Shown piece after piece: positions 32,531 through 40,134 of a DNA stretch of 46,834 nt. The stretch comes from an uncultured Eubacterium sp. (GTDB lineage: Bacteria > Bacillota > Clostridia > Lachnospirales > Lachnospiraceae). Numbering within the stretch: the stretch's first letter is position 1; each line of letters starts with the position of its first letter. The stretch is taken from assembly GCA_910586445.1 (NCBI GenBank), contig CAJUHV010000028.1, forward strand, positions 1 through 46,834. The letters run 5' to 3'. Position numbers and translations under genes: made by a program. The notes under the pieces are model-generated. The model saw only the letters and a program-made list of their open reading frames with translations. It searched no databases and was not told the DNA's origin.

Positions 32531-33355
32531 TTATTCCAGAGGGATCTTTTTATCCGTATATAAAATATGGTTAATCAGCCATCCAAGCAGAAATTCGATC
32601 AGGCTTTCCAGATAGAGCTTAGGATCTCCGTCGACCGTATTCAGGTCAATCCCTTCAATACGCTCAATAAAGGACGCATGCGCCCTGCGCTGTGCAGGAA
32701 GGCCGTCGTACTGGATACGTTCCATATAATCTTCTTCATCTTTAAAATGCCGTTTTGTATAATCCCTCAGCTCATCCAGAATGTCCATAATCCCGTCATA
32801 CACATCATATGTAAACTCGTTCTGTAGAAATTTGTTCGCCTTGTCTGTAATACGGAACAGCTCCTTGTGCTCTTCATCCACAAATGAAATGCCCGTACAA
32901 TACTCATCCAAAAATTCGCATGGATTTTCCTTCACCATCCACTCTTCCAGCTTCGGCAGCTTTCCAATCATAGCATCACTGGATATAATATGATGGTACA
33001 GCCAGCGGGCAAGATATTCCATCAGCTCTCTCAAAACACGCTGCTGCTCACCGTAATCGTCAATGTCTGTAAAAGACCATTCCCGTATTTTGTCCCGGAA
33101 TATCATATGCTGATTTCTCTGCAGGATCAGCTCTGGATCTAAAATCTGCTCCATATAATTTTCTTCATGCGTAAAATGCTGCTCGGCATAATCATCCAGT
33201 TCATCCAGCAGCTCTTTGATGGCCGCATACTGATCACCTGCATAACCATTGTCTGCAATTCCAATCCCTTTATTCATAATTTCAAATAAATGTCTATGCT
33301 CTTCGTCAATCTGTGCATTTCCTATAATGCAGTCGTCTGTAAATTGAAATATCAT
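32531..33355 (-). CDS. Double-domain bacteriohemerythrin
   Basis: A 274-residue protein with two complete hemerythrin four-helix domains (about 1-135 and 145-274). Domain 1 has IDEEHRHLF, QHFTHEENYM, RNQHMIF and YHHIISSD. Domain 2 has VDEEHKELF, RHFKDEEDYM, RRAHASF and INHILYTD. Each set supplies the His, Glu and Asp ligands of the di-iron site that binds O2. Single-domain forms of about 135 aa are usual. In an anaerobe it likely buffers or senses oxygen or handles iron. A promoter lies upstream at 33453-33482. Confidence 0.92.
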   Translation of the reverse strand: MIFQFTDDCIIGNAQIDEEHRHLFEIMNKGIGIADNGYAGDQYAAIKELLDELDDYAEQHFTHEENYMEQILDPELILQRNQHMIFRDKIREWSFTDIDDYGEQQRVLRELMEYLARWLYHHIISSDAMIGKLPKLEEWMVKENPCEFLDEYCTGISFVDEEHKELFRITDKANKFLQNEFTYDVYDGIMDILDELRDYTKRHFKDEEDYMERIQYDGLPAQRRAHASFIERIEGIDLNTVDGDPKLYLESLIEFLLGWLINHILYTDKKIPLE

Positions 33356-33452
33356 CTGACCCCTCTCCTTATATCATCTTTCATTTTATCATCGTTTTGT
33401 ATGTATAGCAGCAGTGAAAATCTGCGCTGTGCCATGCCGGCATTTAAGCCAT

Positions 33453-33482
33453 ATTATAGCACATTCCCTGCTCCATCTGCAA
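33453..33482 (-). promoter_or_regulatory. Promoter of the hemerythrin gene
   Basis: On the minus strand: TTGCAG (33477-33482), 18-bp spacer, and an extended -10 TGCTATAAT with TATAAT at 33453-33458. The leader is about 90 nt. Confidence 0.7.
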
Positions 33483-33514
33483 TGCTATTTCGAATCCTAT
33501 CTTCGCGATACCCC

Positions 33515-33543
33515 TTTACAATCCTTAAAAGCAAAGCTATAAT
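33515..33543 (+). promoter_or_regulatory. Promoter of the AICAR transformylase gene
   Basis: TTTACA (33515-33520), 17-bp spacer, TATAAT (33538-33543), then a second CTATAATCA about 14 bp on. The leader is about 60 nt. It is not obviously a purine riboswitch. Confidence 0.7.
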
Positions 33544-33611
33544 CAAATCTATAATCAGCAATGCAATAAAACCTATTATGACAGAAACAATTCAGCAAAG
33601 GAGAACACAGC

Positions 33612-34793
33612 ATGAATGAATTACAACTAAAATATGGATGCAACCCAAACCAGACGCCTTCCAGAATCTACCTAAACAACGGCTCTGATCTGCCGATACG
33701 CGTATTAAACGGCAGGCCGGGATACATTAACTTTCTGGATGCCTTGAATGGATGGCAGCTTGTCACCGAACTAAAAAAAGCTGCAGGCCTGCCGGCTGCC
33801 GCTTCTTTTAAGCACGTATCTCCGGCCGGTGCTGCCGTCGGCATGCCGCTTAATGATATTGAGCGCCGGATTTATTGGGCAGATGATTATGACATTGACT
33901 ATTCTCCGCTGGCATGTGCCTATGTCCGCGCAAGAGGTGCAGACCGCATGTCTTCTTTTGGAGATTTTATCGCGCTTTCCGACATCTGTGATGTCCCTAC
34001 CGCGGAATTTATCAAGCATGAGGTATCGGACGGCGTCATTGCTCCGGGCTACGAACCGGAAGCACTGGAAATCTTAAAGACCAAAAAACGCGGCACATAC
34101 AATGTCGTAGAAATCGATCCTTCCTATGTGCCGGACCCGATTGAACACAAAGAAGTATTCGGCCTCACCTTTGAACAGGGCCGCAATGATCTGCATATTG
34201 ATAAAGACTTTTTCCAAAATATTGTTACAGAAAATAAAGAACTGCCGGAGTCTGCCAAAATAGACCTCGCAGTTGCTATGATTACATTAAAGTATACACA
34301 GTCCAATTCCGTATGTTATGTAAAAGGCGGACAGGCCATCGGCATCGGAGCCGGGCAGCAGTCCCGCATACACTGTACCAGGCTGGCAGGCACAAAAGCC
34401 GATAACTGGTATCTGCGCCAGTCCCCGCAGGTATCAGGCCTTCAATTCCGCGATGACATCAAACGCGCAGACCGCGACAATGCTATTGATTTATATATCG
34501 GAGAAGATTATATGGACGTATTGGGAGATGATGTCTGGGCACATACATTTAAAGTACGCCCGGATGTATTCACTGCCGAGGAAAAACGTGCCTGGCTCAG
34601 CCAGAATTCAGACGTAACACTCGGCTCTGATGCATTTTTCCCATTCAGCGATAATATCGAACGCGCGTTCCGAAGCGGCGTAAAATATGTCGCACAGCCT
34701 GGCGGCTCCAAACGCGACCAAGATGTGATTGACGCATGCAATGCGCACAATATGGTTATGGCGTTCACCGGAATCAGGCTGTTTCATCATTGA
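33612..34793 (+). CDS. Stand-alone AICAR transformylase (PurH-type, no IMP cyclohydrolase domain)
   Basis: A 393-residue protein equal to the AICARFT half of PurH; it transfers a formyl group from 10-formyl-THF to AICAR in purine synthesis. The catalytic Lys67-His68 lie in FKHVSPAGAAVG. Other conserved text is KYTQSNSV and GIGAGQQSRIHCTRLAG. Classical PurH is about 510 aa with an N-terminal MGS-fold cyclohydrolase; that part is absent, so another gene must close the ring. The ATG follows AAAGGAGAAC. The 3' end overlaps the convergent ATP-grasp gene by 7 bp. Confidence 0.93.
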   Translation: MNELQLKYGCNPNQTPSRIYLNNGSDLPIRVLNGRPGYINFLDALNGWQLVTELKKAAGLPAAASFKHVSPAGAAVGMPLNDIERRIYWADDYDIDYSPLACAYVRARGADRMSSFGDFIALSDICDVPTAEFIKHEVSDGVIAPGYEPEALEILKTKKRGTYNVVEIDPSYVPDPIEHKEVFGLTFEQGRNDLHIDKDFFQNIVTENKELPESAKIDLAVAMITLKYTQSNSVCYVKGGQAIGIGAGQQSRIHCTRLAGTKADNWYLRQSPQVSGLQFRDDIKRADRDNAIDLYIGEDYMDVLGDDVWAHTFKVRPDVFTAEEKRAWLSQNSDVTLGSDAFFPFSDNIERAFRSGVKYVAQPGGSKRDQDVIDACNAHNMVMAFTGIRLFHH

Positions 34794-35782
34794 TTCTGAT
34801 CCGGTCTGCGGTATGGCATTTTGTATGCTGTACCGCTTTTCCTTTCTGTTTTTACAGATATACGGCTGCATATACATCCCACAAAATCCTCCACCAGATC
34901 ATAATCTGTCAATGTATACAATGCCCTGGCTCCCGCCGCATCTTCAATCTCATTAAATACCATCCTGCCATGATGAAAAATAAAATCGATGCCTGCCATG
35001 CCTATATCCAGCCCGTCAGTCACCCGCATAACCAGTTCCCGCTCCTTGAAAGACAGCTCATACAGCCTGACCTGTCCTCCGAGACAATAATTGCTGCGGA
35101 AATCTGTCTGAGACGTGCGCAGCACGCCGGCTGTAATACGGTTTCCGACTATATATACACGCACATCCTTCCCAAGATCTGAGGCGGCCTGCTGCATAAT
35201 ATACCTGCATGTATTTCTCCTGATATGGCTGTGCCAGCTACGGTATTCTTCACTGTTTCTGACCAGATACACCTCGCTGCCCCCATGTCCCGCACAGGAC
35301 TTTATCACCGCAGGATACCATGGCGGTTCTGTGTCAGCATGATAGACAACAGGCATAACCGGCACTGCACGCTGCTGCATATATCGATAAGCCTTTGCTT
35401 TGTCATTGCCAAGCTCTGTCAGTTCTGCACAATTAAATACCGGTATCCCCCGGCCCTCCAGCAGCCCGGCAAGGCGGTAATCCCTCGTACGGTTAATCAC
35501 ATAGCTCGGCCTGTCATGCTCGACTGCATCCGTAATCCGTGCTGCCTTGGCCAGACCGCCTGCTTCATATGCCGTACACTGCATGCTGCCGGATTCCGGC
35601 TGGTTTTTCTCACATTCCTGACAGATTCCAAACTTGACCGACATCCCATACTGCTCACATGCTTTTCGATACAAATCGATATAGTGCATATTTATGCCGC
35701 GCTCCTGCGCCTCATACAAAATCCATCCGTGATGCCTGCTGCGGCCTCCTCCTTCTTCCAGACGAATCATCCATTCAGACAT
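34787..35782 (-). CDS. RimK-like ATP-grasp ligase, second of a pair
   Basis: A 331-residue ATP-grasp protein. The ATP-binding block is AVIKSCAGHGGSEVYLV (about 155-172). A RimK-type stretch DVRVYIVGNRITAGVLR, then DFRSNYCLGG follows, and the metal region is GIDFIFHHGRMVFNEIEDAAG. In typical RimK-like enzymes the last metal motif reads E-x-N; here it reads E-I-E, a conservative-looking but unusual change. The N-terminal part holds a Cys pair (CQEC). Family members ligate amino acids to carboxylates. It starts 40 nt after its partner. Substrates are unknown. Confidence 0.8.
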   Translation of the reverse strand: MSEWMIRLEEGGGRSRHHGWILYEAQERGINMHYIDLYRKACEQYGMSVKFGICQECEKNQPESGSMQCTAYEAGGLAKAARITDAVEHDRPSYVINRTRDYRLAGLLEGRGIPVFNCAELTELGNDKAKAYRYMQQRAVPVMPVVYHADTEPPWYPAVIKSCAGHGGSEVYLVRNSEEYRSWHSHIRRNTCRYIMQQAASDLGKDVRVYIVGNRITAGVLRTSQTDFRSNYCLGGQVRLYELSFKERELVMRVTDGLDIGMAGIDFIFHHGRMVFNEIEDAAGARALYTLTDYDLVEDFVGCICSRISVKTERKSGTAYKMPYRRPDQNQ

Positions 35783-35822
35783 TTAAGCTCCTTTTCCATC
35801 GCATGTTTTCAGACTCCTGCCA

Positions 35823-36749
35823 TTACGGCTGGTCAATATGTGATCCACAATGCTCCATGCAGTATTTCACGATCGCATCCGCTGCATTCACGCCGGTGCA
35901 TTTCCATATATTTACAAAATGCGCATTCGAATTTACCTCGCACAATACCGGCTCCCCGTCCCTGCCAGACAAGATATCCACGCCTGCAAAGTCAAGCTGC
36001 AGCTGGCGCATCACCCTGCGTGCCATTTCAAGCTGCTCTGCTGACGGCACATGCGGTTCCATGCTGCCGCCGTTTGTAATATTCGCACGGAAATCATTCG
36101 TATTCACACGGTGCATCGCAGCCGCGGCCTGATCACCGACCATCTGAATGCGGATATCGTGCCCTTTTGAAGAAGCAACAAATTCTTGAAACAGAAACGG
36201 CCTGTTACGGATGCCACGCATGCATGACAGAGCTTCTTCCCTGTTCTGGACTAGATATACCTGCTGTCCGAACGAGCCGTAGCATTCTTTTATAATCATC
36301 GGATACCCCAGCTGCTGCTCGACTTTATCCAAAAAATCGTAGTGAATGTATCCTTCTGCCCGAAATGTCATAGGTGCTATGACTGTGCGCGGCATCCGTA
36401 TGCCGCTCTTGGACAACTCTAAAAAAGTGCGTGCCTTATCATCGCAGATCTCAATGCTCTTCGCACTATTAAAAAGCTGTAGTCCCGCTTTTTCAAGCAG
36501 CCTGGCCAGGCGGACATCCTTATCCCAGAATATGACAAACTGCGGGCGGTGCAGAGCTGACCCGCTTTGAAAATGAACACTCAGATCTCCTCCCATCACA
36601 ATTTCCGGCAGCAGCTGCGTATTTGTGTAAATCTCCAGCTCACAGCCCTGTCTTCGGGCTGCCTGCACAAGCCAGTCAAAAATCTGCTGAAATTTTTCCG
36701 AATATATAAAACCGTTGACTACCAGCCAGGCATATACAGTATATGACAT
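35823..36749 (-). CDS. RimK-like ATP-grasp ligase, first of a pair
   Basis: A 308-residue ATP-grasp protein. The ATP-binding block is MIIKECYGSFGQQVYLV (about 140-156), followed by DIRIQMVGDQAAAAMHR, DFRANITNGG and the canonical metal motif VLCEVNSNAHF. It resembles RimK-type carboxylate-amine ligases. I chose the ATG at 36749 because GGAGG lies 7 nt upstream. It is first in a two-gene operon; the two proteins share motifs but little else, suggesting sequential ligations or a heteromer. No precursor-peptide gene is obvious next to them. Confidence 0.82.
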   Translation of the reverse strand: MSYTVYAWLVVNGFIYSEKFQQIFDWLVQAARRQGCELEIYTNTQLLPEIVMGGDLSVHFQSGSALHRPQFVIFWDKDVRLARLLEKAGLQLFNSAKSIEICDDKARTFLELSKSGIRMPRTVIAPMTFRAEGYIHYDFLDKVEQQLGYPMIIKECYGSFGQQVYLVQNREEALSCMRGIRNRPFLFQEFVASSKGHDIRIQMVGDQAAAAMHRVNTNDFRANITNGGSMEPHVPSAEQLEMARRVMRQLQLDFAGVDILSGRDGEPVLCEVNSNAHFVNIWKCTGVNAADAIVKYCMEHCGSHIDQP

Positions 36750-36876
36750 TTTATTACCTCCAAAAAACTGCCGCAGAAATCTGCGGCAGCTATACATATG
36801 ATATATAACCATTCTTTCATTATAATTATTTGAAACATCATTTATTTCCTAAAATTTTTTGCACGATCTTTCATCC

Positions 36877-37085
36877 CTGAGTATTTCTATGTGCCGATGT
36901 CCCATTCTTGTGCATTCTTATGCATAAAATGCATATATGCCTCTTTCCTGCGTATTTCACGTACAGATCGTCCCATTTCCTGTGCATTTTATGCATAAAA
37001 TACATTTATGCCTCTTTCCTGAGCCTGTCTATGCACCGTCTATTCCATCCTTGAATATTATTTGTATACATCCATACAATTTTTC
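36877..37085. repeat. 71-bp tandem repeat with nested TTATGCATAA palindromes
   Basis: Unit 1 is 36877-36947 and unit 2 is 36948-37018, each 71 bp, sharing CTGnGTATTTC at the start, TCCCATT, TGTGCATT, TTATGCATAAAAT and TATGCCTCTTTC at the end. A degenerate third unit follows to about 37085. The central TTATGCATAAAATGCAT part is self-complementary. The array fills the gap between the ATP-grasp operon and the NYN gene (36750-37128), and no small ORF with a good start is seen there. Confidence 0.8.
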
Positions 37086-37128
37086 TATCATGCGTTTTTC
37101 TGTAAACAATATTTTTCGCCCTGCATTT

Positions 37129-37911
37129 TTATCTGGCAACCGGCTCCCATAAACCGTCTTCCTGCAGCTGCATCCAGTCTACCTCCAGCAGCTGCTGCGT
37201 ATATTCACGCTCCCTGCCCGCCTTTTTGGATACAACTTCGATATATTTCTGGCTGATCATTCCGTCCAATGCTGTCTTGACACGTGACTTTGATACACGG
37301 TTATAAGCTGCTACGCTCTCTATTGTCTTCCAATAAGACGGCTTTCTCGACGCATTTTTCTTTCTCAGCCGGTCCAGGCTGATCAGAATCAGGTCATTGT
37401 AATGATTCCGCTCCTGCTCCTGCCTTGGCATTTCTACATAGCTGGTAGCAGCTGATTTTAATGCATTGCTGAATGCAAATTTTACGCCATAAATGATTAC
37501 TTTTTTATTTTTTTCCTTTAAATACTCTACTACCTTTGTAAAATGAGCATCGCCTGTAAAAAGAATATATACTTCATCATCATTTTTCTCTGCCATACTT
37601 CGATAAATGGTATCCAGTATAATTATATCTGTAAAATCCTTATCTACGCCTTCTTTCGTGCTCGCCGTATGAACGACGTGATCTGTCAGCACTTTCAGCT
37701 TTTCCAGTTCAGTACCGATTTTTGGCTCTGAAAAATCTCCAAATATATACAGCTTATCTACATCATACTCCTGCTTCAGCTCATCGATCCATTCTTCTAC
37801 ATTTGGTTTCATCTGTACTTTGTTGTGATACCCATAGTACCAATGTTCATAATCTACAAATACTGCTGCTTTTGGTTTACCGGAAGCCTTTTTCCATAAA
37901 AACTCAAACAT
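37129..37911 (-). CDS. NYN-domain (PIN-like) putative RNase with winged-helix C terminus
   Basis: A 260-residue protein. The NYN/LabA-type nuclease domain covers about 12-160: AAVFVDYEHWYYG with the first acidic residue, KEGVDKDFTDIIILDTIY with the second group, and ILFTGDAHFTKVV with the third. These acidic residues hold the metal in PIN-like nucleases. The C-terminal 90 residues look like a winged helix (ESVAAYNRVSKSRVKTALDGMISQKYI). It probably cleaves RNA, with the wHTH giving target or partner specificity. A promoter lies at 38025-38053. Confidence 0.82.
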   Translation of the reverse strand: MFEFLWKKASGKPKAAVFVDYEHWYYGYHNKVQMKPNVEEWIDELKQEYDVDKLYIFGDFSEPKIGTELEKLKVLTDHVVHTASTKEGVDKDFTDIIILDTIYRSMAEKNDDEVYILFTGDAHFTKVVEYLKEKNKKVIIYGVKFAFSNALKSAATSYVEMPRQEQERNHYNDLILISLDRLRKKNASRKPSYWKTIESVAAYNRVSKSRVKTALDGMISQKYIEVVSKKAGREREYTQQLLEVDWMQLQEDGLWEPVAR

Positions 37912-38024
37912 CCCCTTCGCCTCCTTTCTGTTTCGTAATAATGACTCCCTTCTTTTTGTTCATATCTTATTTTCATATCCTGTTTCATAAAACTATTTTA
38001 GTATAATGAATGGTTATCTTATAT

Positions 38025-38053
38025 ATTATAAATCATTCTTTCAATGAATTGAA
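38025..38053 (-). promoter_or_regulatory. Promoter of the NYN-domain gene
   Basis: On the minus strand: TTCAAT (38048-38053), 17-bp spacer, TATAAT (38025-38030). The leader to 37911 is about 105 nt. Confidence 0.55.
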
Positions 38054-38192
38054 GTATTTTCTTTCAAATAAGCAGAAAAAGAAAACGCCAATTTTTTGAT
38101 TTTTTAGTCATTTTTGCCAAAAAACTGAAAATTACGTTTTCAAAACTGCCGTCCGATACCGCCCACATGTCCGTGCGGTTTTTCTACAGCTG

Positions 38193-39554
38193 TTATAATA
38201 TTTTCCGTACTGCCTCCTGTACATTTTCGACGCCGATCAGCTTTATTCCTTCTATCTTATTGGTCTGTGAATCAATGACTACTTTGGGCAGTATGCAGGT
38301 CGTAAAACCCAGCTTGCGCGCTTCTAAAATGCGCTGTTTCGCCATGCTCACTGCACGCACCTCCCCGCTCAGGCCCACTTCTCCAAAGCAGATCGTCTTC
38401 TCGTCTATGCAGCGTTCCTTATAGCTTGATATAATCGCAAGTACAATGCCCAGATCCAGTGCAGGCTCATTCATCTTTATCCCGCCTGCAATATTTACAT
38501 AGGCATCGCATTCACCAAGGCGCAGGTTCAGCCTTTTTTCTAATACTGCCATCAGCAGGTTTACACGGTTCGTATCTGTCCCGGCAGCTGTCCTCCTTGG
38601 TATGCCGAAACTGCTGCGGCAGACAAGCGCCTGTACTTCCAGCAGTATCGGGCGCGTCCCTTCCATGGAACAGGCTACGACTGAGCCGGAGGCGTCCTTC
38701 GGCTTGCCGTTGAGCATATATTCAGAAGCATTGGCCACCTCTACAAGCCCCTGCCCGCGCATTTCAAATACGCCGATTTCGTTCGTCGATCCAAAACGGT
38801 TTTTGACTCCGCGTAAAATCCGGTACGCAGCATGACGGTCGCCTTCAAAATATAATACGGTATCTACCATATGCTCCAGCACACGCGGCCCGGCTACCAC
38901 GCCTTCTTTTGTCACATGGCCTACAATAAAAATCGTAATCCCAAGCCCTTTTGCAAGCTGCATAAATGCGCCGGTCGCCTCGCGTACCTGTGATACACTG
39001 CCAGGAGAGGAAGATACCGTCTCACTGTACATCGTCTGAATCGAATCTATAATTACTGCCTGCGGCTTTTCTCTGCGCAGCACCGTATCGATGACTTCCA
39101 GATTTGTCTCGCACAAAAGCGACATGCTGTCTGTAAATGTTCCTATGCGCTGCGCCCGCAGCTTGATCTGCTGTAAGGATTCTTCCCCGGATATATACAG
39201 AACATGAATCTGCTGGCGGCTCAGGTTTTGGCAGACCTGCAGCAGCAGCGTAGACTTGCCGATTCCAGGATCTCCCCCTACTAATACAATAGAAGCCGGT
39301 ACGATTCCGCCGCCCAGCACCCGGTCTAATTCTGGAAGTCCGCTGGAAAAACGTTCCTCCTGCTTCATCTCGATTGCAGAGAGCGGTACAGGCTTAACAG
39401 ACTGCGCCTGTTTTACAGACGCAGCCTGCCGCTTTGGTTCTACTCTTTCTTCTACAAATGTATTCCACTGCCCGCAGCCCGGACACTGTCCCATCCATTT
39501 GGATGATTCAAAGCCGCACTCCTGGCAGAAATAAACTGACTTTGCTTTTGCCAT
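38193..39554 (-). CDS. radA: DNA repair protein RadA
   Basis: A 453-residue RecA-like helicase that helps process recombination intermediates by driving branch migration. It has an N-terminal Cys4 zinc finger (CQEC...CPGC), Walker A GGDPGIGKST, the RadA signature KNRFGST near residue 255 and a C-terminal Lon-protease-like domain. I chose the ATG at 39554 (MAKAKSVYFCQECG) because it matches the family start; an in-frame TTG 15 codons upstream is less likely. It lies 1 nt after the stop of the 137-aa gene, so translation is probably coupled. Confidence 0.95.
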   Translation of the reverse strand: MAKAKSVYFCQECGFESSKWMGQCPGCGQWNTFVEERVEPKRQAASVKQAQSVKPVPLSAIEMKQEERFSSGLPELDRVLGGGIVPASIVLVGGDPGIGKSTLLLQVCQNLSRQQIHVLYISGEESLQQIKLRAQRIGTFTDSMSLLCETNLEVIDTVLRREKPQAVIIDSIQTMYSETVSSSPGSVSQVREATGAFMQLAKGLGITIFIVGHVTKEGVVAGPRVLEHMVDTVLYFEGDRHAAYRILRGVKNRFGSTNEIGVFEMRGQGLVEVANASEYMLNGKPKDASGSVVACSMEGTRPILLEVQALVCRSSFGIPRRTAAGTDTNRVNLLMAVLEKRLNLRLGECDAYVNIAGGIKMNEPALDLGIVLAIISSYKERCIDEKTICFGEVGLSGEVRAVSMAKQRILEARKLGFTTCILPKVVIDSQTNKIEGIKLIGVENVQEAVRKIL

Positions 39555-39555
39555 A

Positions 39556-39969
39556 TTACTTTTTAATAATTGATATATCTGCCGGATGATCTTCCCCAAG
39601 CTCTACGCTCAGAGTCAGTTTTCCGCCCAGATTTGTCTTCATTGTACCTGCATTCTCACCATTTATAAGCACTTCATACTCTGTAGAATCGCTTAATCCC
39701 AAAGTAATTTCTGCGTCCTCAGGGCCTTCGACCCTAAAAGACACCTCGTTTTCTGTAAGATCTAGCCCGCTTACTGCTGTTCCCGGCACAGATTCATAAA
39801 CAAAGATGCCGTTGCACTCCAGCTTTGTAATCTCGCGGAATGTCTTTACCTTGTACTTATCTGCCCCGTGTTCGAAATTATCCTTTTTTGTCTTCGAAGA
39901 TAACGTATAATCTCCAAAACTAATTTTTCCATCTCCTTCTGTACGTATTAATTCGCTAATTACGCCCAT
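39556..39969 (-). CDS. Conserved 137-aa beta-rich protein upstream of radA
   Basis: A 137-residue acidic, beta-rich protein beginning MGVISELIRTEGDGKISFGDY, with FVYESVPGTAVSGL in the middle and KTNLGGKLTLSVEL near the end. I recall similar proteins in Lachnospiraceae annotated 'endosialidase', but there is no catalytic motif here to support that name. It has no signal peptide. It is coupled to radA by TAATATG. The function is unknown. Confidence 0.7.
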   Translation of the reverse strand: MGVISELIRTEGDGKISFGDYTLSSKTKKDNFEHGADKYKVKTFREITKLECNGIFVYESVPGTAVSGLDLTENEVSFRVEGPEDAEITLGLSDSTEYEVLINGENAGTMKTNLGGKLTLSVELGEDHPADISIIKK

Positions 39970-40134
39970 TTTTCTTATCCTCCAGTTTCCTTTGTGTACT
40001 TAGTGCGCTTAGTGTGCTTAACATGATAGTAATATTATACAATATTTCATTGCGGTGTGCTACCTGTTTTTCTTAAAATTTCTGCATGAAACCTGTTTCT
40101 GTTACTGTTCCTTTTGTCTCATTGTTTGATCTGT

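Noticed and set aside
35225..36079. 284-codon plus-strand ORF
   Set aside because: It runs antisense across both ATP-grasp genes and their junction, with no start signal.
39556..39969. Endosialidase
   Set aside because: A name I associate with similar proteins, but the 137-aa product has no sialidase motif and no signal peptide.
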